From Anaerolineaceae bacterium (GTDB taxonomy: Bacteria; Chloroflexota; Anaerolineae; Anaerolineales; Anaerolineaceae): a stretch of DNA of 6,592 bases. Positions 1-4,461 of this stretch are shown piece after piece. Each line of letters begins with the position of its first letter. Position 1 is the first letter of the stretch. The stretch is from positions 1-6,592 of the forward strand of contig DOEX01000130.1 in the NCBI GenBank assembly GCA_003532515.1, read 5' to 3'. The position numbers were made by a program, and so were the translations under genes. The notes under the pieces are model-generated. The model did no database searches, was not told the origin of the DNA, and saw only the letters and a list, made by a program, of their open reading frames with translations.

Positions 1-1
1 C

Positions 2-217
2 AAACCCAAAGAAACCAAAGCAATCTCTGGTACTGCCAAACCGATCAGTCCCGATTTGGTTGCCCAGCAAACCTTGAAGGATGCTGCCCGCGGGAAATAT
101 GCTATCGTGCCAGGGTTTGAAGCCAAGTTAATGTACTTTGCCGGCACGAGGCTAGGAAACTGGATTTACCCCATCATGGACATGATGGTTCGATCTGCAT
201 TAAAGAAAACTAAATAA
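2..217 (+). CDS. Short-chain dehydrogenase/reductase (KDSR-like), C-terminal part only
   Basis: The gene enters from the left edge; 71 codons and a TAA stop (215-217) are visible. No catalytic motif of the SDR fold is in view (the Gly-rich NAD(P) site and YxxxK lie upstream of the window), so the assignment rests on the tail. The tail has a 'KPxETKxISG' segment (residues 1-10 of the visible part), then 'SPDLVAQ', then 'GKYAIVPGFEAKL', ending in a hydrophobic 'YPIMDMMV' stretch and a basic end. This pattern matches the C-terminus of 3-ketodihydrosphingosine reductase-like SDRs, where the last segment is often membrane-associated. The likely role is NAD(P)H-dependent ketone reduction, possibly in lipid metabolism; the substrate cannot be told. 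The stop is 16 bases before the helicase start, so the two genes are probably co-transcribed. Confidence 0.6.
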   Translation, partial: KPKETKAISGTAKPISPDLVAQQTLKDAARGKYAIVPGFEAKLMYFAGTRLGNWIYPIMDMMVRSALKKTK

Positions 218-233
218 TTCAATACTTTTCTAA

Positions 234-2747
234 ATGGACATCACTGGAACACTTGAGAGTTGGCTGGAAGAAGCAGAATTTGCTGAAAATATTGCCTTCC
301 AGCAGTTAACGCCAGCCCGTGAGGCTGTGTTAGAACCATTTCCTGCCTCGATTCCCCCTGCCCTCCAACAAGTGTTGAAACAGAGGGGCATCACAGCTCT
401 CTATTCTCACCAGGCAGAAGCCCTCCGGCGGCTTGAATTGGGCGAAAACATCGTTATCTCAACCGGTACGTCCAGTGGCAAGAGCCTGTGTTACAGTATC
501 CCGATTTTGAACCAACAAATGCACCAGCCTGAAGCTACCGCCCTGCTTTTGTATCCAACCAAAGCGTTGACCAATGATCAACATAACAACTTCATAGATT
601 ACGCCAAGCTTCTTCCTGGTAATGACATCAAACCCGCCATTTACGATGGCGACACACCCAGCAGTCAGCGCACGGCTATACGCAAATCTGCCACAATTTT
701 AATGACAAACCCGGATATGCTGCACCAAGGCATTCTTCCGCATCATACCAACTGGGCACGCTTTTTTTCAAACCTTCGCTTCGTAGTGATCGACGAAATG
801 CATATTTACCGCGGTGTTTTTGGCTCTCATTTCGCAAATTTGATCCGCAGGCTACAGCGTATTTGTGCCTTTTACAACGCTTACCCTCAATTTGTATTAA
901 CTTCAGCCACAATTGGGAACCCCGAAGAGCTTGCCACCAACCTGGTTGAGCAAAAAGTGCATCTGATCGATGAGGATGGCTCGCCAAAGGGTCCAGCTCA
1001 TTTTCTGGTCTACAACCCACCCTTGGTGGACGAAAAACTGGGCATTCGCAAGAGCAGCATCGATTTTGGCGTAATCTTTACTCAAAAACTGATGAAATCA
1101 ACGCACCAGTCCCTGATTTTCGCCCGTACTCGTCGGACAGTCGAAATGCTTTTGGCATATTTACGAAACCGGCTCCCATTCCAGGAACGAGAAAGTGTGC
1201 GCGGCTACCGCAGCGGATATCTCAAATCAGAACGACGTGAAATCGAACAAGGGCTGAAATCGGGATCACTTCGTGCTGTATTCTCAACCTCCGCATTGGA
1301 ACTAGGCATTGATATCGGCGATCTCGATGCAGTCGTCCTGGTAGGCTTTCCCGGAACGATTGCAACAACTCATCAGCGAATTGGCAGGGCTGGTCGAAAA
1401 CAGCAGCCTTCCCTCGGAATTCTGATCGTGACCAACGAAGCGATGGACCAATACCTGGCAGCCCATCCTGAATATCTGGTGGACCGCAACCCTGAACAAG
1501 CGCTGATCGACCCGCAAAACCTGGTTATCTTGCTTCAGCATATTGGCTGCGCTGCTTTTGAACTGCCCTTCTCCAGTACAGAAAATTTTGGTTCCATGAG
1601 CGCAGAAGACCTCTCCCGTTTCTTGGACCTGCTGGAACAATCCGGTTCACTCACCCGGCAAGGCGATGATTACTACTGGCTTGCCGATCGTTATCCAGCC
1701 GCAGAAGTGTCATTGCGATCCTCTACTCCAAATGTGGTAAGCCTGAATGTTGTTGACGAAGGAAACGAAAAAGAGTTCATTGGTTCGGTTGATGCTAACG
1801 CCGCTCGTTGGTATGTGCATAAAGAAGCGATTTACCTGCACGACGCCGAGATGTATGAGGTATTGGACCTGGATCTTGACCAAGGGGTTTGCCTTCTCAA
1901 GCCGAGCCGGTCTGAATATTACACGATCCCGGTGATAGATACCCGCATCATTGATTACAACCTCACCTCTTCGGTTGGTTATCAAAACTTTTCAGCCAAT
2001 TATGGCAGCCTGGACCTGGAAATATCGATAAATTCGTATCAGAAGAAACGTTGGATGACCAACGAACTCCTCGGTCTAGGTCAGATCGATTTGCCCCCTC
2101 AAAACCTGCATACCACCGGCTTTTGGTTAGGAATTTCGCCAAACCTCATCGAGACTTTGCGAGCCAATAGGCTATGGGGATCAGATTCCAATATCTATGG
2201 TCCGGAATGGAACCGGTTGCGCCAAAAAATCCTATTGCGTGATAATTACACCTGCCGCGCTTGTGGAAAAGCTTTCGAGCCCTCGGATTTACACGTTCAC
2301 CATCTGCAGCCCTTCCGGACCTTTGCTGACCCCGCCATAGCCAACCAGGCTTCCAATCTGGTCACGCTTTGCGCTTCCTGCCACCACAAAGCCGAAATCA
2401 ATGTTATGGTGCGCAGTGGTCTGGCTGCGGCTGCTTACGCCCTGCGCAGCATCGCACCCTTGTTGATCATGTGCGACCGCGAAGACATCTCACTGCTTTC
2501 GGAAAACCGTTCGGTTCTAAATGATGCCAACCCTGCCATTCTGGTCTACGATAACATCCCGGGTGGAATCGGGCTCTCCAGGAAGCTTTATGACCTCCGT
2601 AATTTCTGGATCGAAAGAGCAGTCGAGGTGATCCAGGGTTGCCAGTGCGAATCAGGATGCCCTGCTTGCGTCGGACCGGTGGGCGAACCTGGGTACGGAG
2701 GGAAAGAAGAAGCCTTAGCCCTTTTGAAGGGGTTGCGATATGGATAA
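234..2747 (+). CDS. mrfA: MrfA/YprA-type DEAD/DEAH-box DNA helicase with inserted HNH nuclease domain
   Basis: An ATP-dependent DNA helicase of the Hrq1/MrfA family, cytoplasmic, expected to act in DNA repair with MrfB. Visible motifs are a Q-motif-like HQ (59-60), Walker A TGTSSGKS (77-84), Walker B DEMH (187-190), SAT (224-226), motif V STSALELGIDIG (351-362) and motif VI QRIGRAGR (381-388). A winged-helix-like segment (about 455-490) and a beta-rich part (about 515-570) follow. The DUF1998/MZB region has LHTTGFWL (625-632), YDNIPGGIGLS (772-782) and the zinc cysteines C803, C805, C809 and C812. Residues about 655-722 form a complete HNH domain between the first two halves of that region. 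At 837 residues the protein is roughly 90 longer than B. subtilis MrfA as I recall it (about 749), which the insert explains. The start at 234 is preceded directly by an in-frame TAA and there is no other early ATG. No Shine-Dalgarno is visible, so translation may depend on coupling to the upstream gene. No helicase motif is broken. Family and function are by homology; the nuclease role is inferred. Confidence 0.93.
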   Translation: MDITGTLESWLEEAEFAENIAFQQLTPAREAVLEPFPASIPPALQQVLKQRGITALYSHQAEALRRLELGENIVISTGTSSGKSLCYSIPILNQQMHQPEATALLLYPTKALTNDQHNNFIDYAKLLPGNDIKPAIYDGDTPSSQRTAIRKSATILMTNPDMLHQGILPHHTNWARFFSNLRFVVIDEMHIYRGVFGSHFANLIRRLQRICAFYNAYPQFVLTSATIGNPEELATNLVEQKVHLIDEDGSPKGPAHFLVYNPPLVDEKLGIRKSSIDFGVIFTQKLMKSTHQSLIFARTRRTVEMLLAYLRNRLPFQERESVRGYRSGYLKSERREIEQGLKSGSLRAVFSTSALELGIDIGDLDAVVLVGFPGTIATTHQRIGRAGRKQQPSLGILIVTNEAMDQYLAAHPEYLVDRNPEQALIDPQNLVILLQHIGCAAFELPFSSTENFGSMSAEDLSRFLDLLEQSGSLTRQGDDYYWLADRYPAAEVSLRSSTPNVVSLNVVDEGNEKEFIGSVDANAARWYVHKEAIYLHDAEMYEVLDLDLDQGVCLLKPSRSEYYTIPVIDTRIIDYNLTSSVGYQNFSANYGSLDLEISINSYQKKRWMTNELLGLGQIDLPPQNLHTTGFWLGISPNLIETLRANRLWGSDSNIYGPEWNRLRQKILLRDNYTCRACGKAFEPSDLHVHHLQPFRTFADPAIANQASNLVTLCASCHHKAEINVMVRSGLAAAAYALRSIAPLLIMCDREDISLLSENRSVLNDANPAILVYDNIPGGIGLSRKLYDLRNFWIERAVEVIQGCQCESGCPACVGPVGEPGYGGKEEALALLKGLRYG
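2196..2399 (+). other. HNH endonuclease domain embedded in the MrfA-like helicase
   Basis: Domain annotation, residues about 655-722 of the helicase. It has the usual HNH layout: a leading 'GPEWNRLRQKILLRDNYTC' helix and turn, zinc ligands C674 and C677 (CRAC), the histidine strand with H687, H689 and H690 (HVHHLQPF), then N708, zinc ligands C713 and C716 (CASC) and the final H717. All positions expected for the metal site and catalysis are present, so it looks active. Flanking sequence resumes the MrfA family pattern at once ('GLAAAAYALRSIAPLLIMCD', 729-748), showing an in-frame domain insertion and not a separate gene. Confidence 0.9.
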
Positions 2748-3996
2748 ATGGTCCGATCTTTCTGAGCAACTAAAAAAACTGGGTGTGCAGTTTGGTAAAG
2801 ACAAGCCTTTGCCTTCTCCAGTAAAAAAGAGGATCCCCATCGAATCTCTGGTTCCAGGGCACGAATTTGAGACCATTTTTGGCAAGATATTTTCTTCGAA
2901 TCACCAATACTCAGATCAATACCAGCATGGTGTCGCACCACTGAAACCTTTTTCTAGCTATGAAGTATTGTGTGAATGGGCGCAGGCACCTCATCTGGCA
3001 CGAACCGACATTTCGGATTTCATTTTTCTGGATACTGAAACTACAGGTCTTTCAGGCGGAACTGGAACGATACCGTTTATGATTGGCGTTGGTCGTTTTA
3101 AAGCCGATCTGTTTATGCTCGAGCAGTTTTTTTTGAGAAATCCAGCTGAAGAAAAAGCTCAGTTAGCGGCTCTGAGTGAATTTGTGGATGGCGCAGACGC
3201 TATCGTCAGCTATAACGGTAAAAGTTTTGACCTTCCCGTTATTAACACTCGTTACATCCTTAATCGGCTAACCAATCCTTTTGACGAGATGGACCATATC
3301 GACTTACTCCACATCACTCGTCGCGTCTGGAAACGCCGGCTAAAGCAGTGCAATCTAGGCAATATTGAAAAGGAAATTCTCGAGTTCTACCGAACAAGCG
3401 AGGATATCCCTGGTTACCTGGTTCCAGAGTTTTATCGAAATTACATCATAGATGGGGACGCAAGCCAGATAGCCGGCATCTTCTATCATAATGAGATCGA
3501 TGTTGTCAGCCTTTCCGCCTTATTCACTACTTTGGCTGCCATCCTGGAGGACCCAACATCGGATAAGCTCAGTCATGCTGAAGATATTTATTCCATTGGT
3601 CGTCTCATGGAAAGCCTTGACCGCGAAGTGCTGGCTGAACAACTATACTCATCTGAACGTATCAATTCAACCAACAATCAGGAACTGATCCTTTCACTGC
3701 TCTCTCGCGCCCGCATTCATAAGCGTAATAAGAACTTTACTGATGCACTCCCTCTTTGGCAGCAAGCCCACGAACTTGGGTCACGTAGTGCAACGCTGGA
3801 ATTGGCGATGTATTTCGAACACATCAGCAAGGAGTATGATTTCGCTCTTGAGTTGACTGATCAAATGATTCAACAAGCCCAGTCAATCACGGAAGAAGAA
3901 GTAAAAAGAAAGACTTTGTCGGTTCTTACTCATCGCCAAAAGCGCTTGCTCAGGAAAATCGAGTTTTGTAGATCCAAAACAAACATCAAAGATTAA
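2740..3996 (+). CDS. mrfB: MrfB/YprB-type DEDDh exonuclease with TPR-like C-terminal tail
   Basis: A 418-residue DnaQ-fold (RNase H-like) exonuclease, partner of the MrfA helicase. In B. subtilis this pair is needed for repair of mitomycin C adducts. All catalytic positions of a DEDDh enzyme are visible: D98 and E100 in 'FLDTETTGL', D164 in 'YNGKSFDLP', and H250 and D254 in 'HNEIDVVSL'. The family-typical 'HIDLLH' (186-191) followed by a basic helix lies between them. Residues about 280-410 are helical with alternating hydrophobic and charged positions like degenerate TPR repeats, probably for protein contacts. The length is close to that of B. subtilis YprB. The ATG overlaps the helicase stop by 8 bases, and AAGGGG (2727-2732) sits 7 bases upstream, so translation is coupled to the helicase. 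No internal promoter is evident. Family assignment is firm; pathway is by homology. Confidence 0.92.
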   Translation: MDKWSDLSEQLKKLGVQFGKDKPLPSPVKKRIPIESLVPGHEFETIFGKIFSSNHQYSDQYQHGVAPLKPFSSYEVLCEWAQAPHLARTDISDFIFLDTETTGLSGGTGTIPFMIGVGRFKADLFMLEQFFLRNPAEEKAQLAALSEFVDGADAIVSYNGKSFDLPVINTRYILNRLTNPFDEMDHIDLLHITRRVWKRRLKQCNLGNIEKEILEFYRTSEDIPGYLVPEFYRNYIIDGDASQIAGIFYHNEIDVVSLSALFTTLAAILEDPTSDKLSHAEDIYSIGRLMESLDREVLAEQLYSSERINSTNNQELILSLLSRARIHKRNKNFTDALPLWQQAHELGSRSATLELAMYFEHISKEYDFALELTDQMIQQAQSITEEEVKRKTLSVLTHRQKRLLRKIEFCRSKTNIKD

Positions 3997-3997
3997 T

Positions 3998-4013
3998 TGA
4001 AGAATTGCCTTCA
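3998..4013 (+). repeat. Small hairpin just after the mrfB stop
   Basis: TGAAG and CTTCA are separated by six bases, starting 2 bases after the stop. The stem is only 5 bp and no run of T follows, so it is at best a weak 3'-end structure and not a clear terminator. Confidence 0.25.
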
Positions 4014-4067
4014 TAGTTTCGATTCACGATCATATTTTCTATAGCGCTTAAAATCCCAACATTAAGT

Positions 4068-4080
4068 CCTTTTGAAAAGG
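4068..4080. repeat. 13-bp palindrome CCTTTTGAAAAGG
   Basis: A perfect 6+1+6 inverted repeat with two G-C pairs at each end, about 50 bases before the nearest TATAAT. It could be a protein binding site or a minor stem; no regulator can be named and no T-run follows it. Confidence 0.35.
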
Positions 4081-4106
4081 CAAAAAGTTCTAATATTCTA
4101 AATTCT

Positions 4107-4135
4107 TAAACAATTCTGACAACTTGGCTTATAAT
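4107..4135 (+). promoter_or_regulatory. Candidate sigma-70 promoter P1 for the protease gene
   Basis: A perfect -10 box TATAAT (4130-4135) with TAAACA (4107-4112, 4 of 6 to consensus) 17 bases upstream. Transcription would start near 4142 and give a leader of about 230 bases before the protease ATG. The -35 is weak and the region is AT-rich, so a chance match is possible. Confidence 0.4.
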
Positions 4136-4187
4136 TCAATGTGGTTTCGCAACTGAGAGTGTTTTAGAGTTATCAGGGAGAGCGAAT

Positions 4188-4202
4188 TGATCGAGTAGAT
4201 CA
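4188..4202 (+). repeat. Leader hairpin TGATC-N5-GATCA
   Basis: A 5-bp inverted repeat with a 5-base loop, located in what would be the leader RNA if the promoter near 4107-4135 is used. Short, and may be chance. Confidence 0.25.
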
Positions 4203-4224
4203 GCCATAGCAATTTCTAAAATTC

Positions 4225-4251
4225 ACAAATTGTTTGTAATCGCTCTAAGCG
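4225..4251. repeat. Two adjacent small inverted repeats overlapping the second promoter
   Basis: ACAAA-TTG-TTTGT (4225-4237) and CGCT-CTA-AGCG (4241-4251) lie side by side just upstream of the second TATAAT. Their position over the -35 and spacer would suit an operator, but each is short and no regulator is suggested by the neighbours. Confidence 0.25.
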
Positions 4252-4264
4252 TGATGTTTATAAT
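4234..4264 (+). promoter_or_regulatory. Candidate sigma-70 promoter P2 for the protease gene
   Basis: A second perfect TATAAT (4259-4264) with TTGTAA (4234-4239, 4 of 6) at a rather long 19-base spacing. It would give a leader of about 105 bases. Weaker than the upstream candidate because of the spacing. Confidence 0.3.
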
Positions 4265-4286
4265 TGTTCAGTTAGATCATTTCTAG

Positions 4287-4296
4287 AAGGAGGTGG
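4287..4296 (+). promoter_or_regulatory. Orphan near-perfect Shine-Dalgarno sequence
   Basis: AAGGAGGTGG is close to a full complement of the 3' end of 16S rRNA, stronger than the site used by any gene in the window. The codon at ideal distance (7 bases after AGGAGG) is ATC at 4301, not ATG, GTG or TTG. The protease ATG is 78 bases further on and has its own site. It may serve a leader peptide with a rare start, be a relic, or act as a ribosome standby site. Confidence 0.55.
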
Positions 4297-4300
4297 AAGA

Positions 4301-4360
4301 ATCAAAAAAATATCATTTTTGTATTGTTTTGTGTTTGAGGATCTTTTACAAAATGAGTAA
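4301..4360 (+). other. Possible leader peptide frame (19 codons, ATC start)
   Basis: An open frame of 19 codons plus TAA begins with ATC exactly where the strong ribosome binding site at 4287-4296 predicts a start. It continues AAA AAA ATA, a typical bacterial N-terminal beginning (M/I-K-K-I), then hydrophobic residues and an acidic end. The stop at 4358-4360 lies just before the protease ribosome binding site, an arrangement that would suit translational coupling. The lack of a standard start codon makes this a tentative call; an ATG-to-ATC mutation or sequence error would also explain it. Confidence 0.25.
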
Positions 4361-4374
4361 AAAAAGGAATCGAT

Positions 4375-4461
4375 ATGAAGAAAAAAGTATTACGCATGTT
4401 TTCAGTACTGATAATAGTCCTAATGGTTTTCTCAACCTTCACTCCTTCAAAAGTCACAGCT
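4375..4461 (+). other. Signal peptide of the S8 protease
   Basis: Residues 1-29: a short lysine-rich start, a hydrophobic run (VLIIVLMVF) and a polar end finishing V-T-A before Q30, which fits the small-x-small rule of signal peptidase I. No lipobox cysteine and no twin arginine are present, so general Sec export is expected. Confidence 0.8.

Larger units (their letters stand above)
3997..4374 (+). other. AT-rich spacer between the mrfAB pair and the protease gene
   Basis: A stretch of 378 bases with no convincing protein gene. It holds two candidate promoters, several short inverted repeats, an orphan ribosome binding site and the true ribosome binding site of the protease gene (AAGGAA 4364-4369, 6 bases before the ATG). 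No strong rho-independent terminator for the upstream operon can be seen: the only hairpin close behind its stop (3998-4013) has a 5-bp stem and no T-run. No known riboswitch was recognised. Confidence 0.7.

Noticed and set aside
2145..2405. Intein or homing element inside the helicase gene, suggested by the HNH motif
   Set aside because: The insert is only about 70-90 residues, has no splicing-domain start Cys/Ser block or terminal His-Asn before a nucleophile, and is flanked by normal family sequence. An embedded domain is the simpler reading.
676..2941. Minus-strand open frames across the helicase and the start of the exonuclease
   Set aside because: They lie wholly opposite well-supported coding sequence, with no ribosome binding site or family motif.
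4160..4175. GTTTTAGAG resembles the start of some type II CRISPR repeats
   Set aside because: It occurs once, with no spaced copies and no cas genes nearby.
4150..4185. CTGAGAG in the leader as part of a TPP riboswitch
   Set aside because: The other conserved TPP elements are absent and the downstream gene is a protease, not a thiamin gene.
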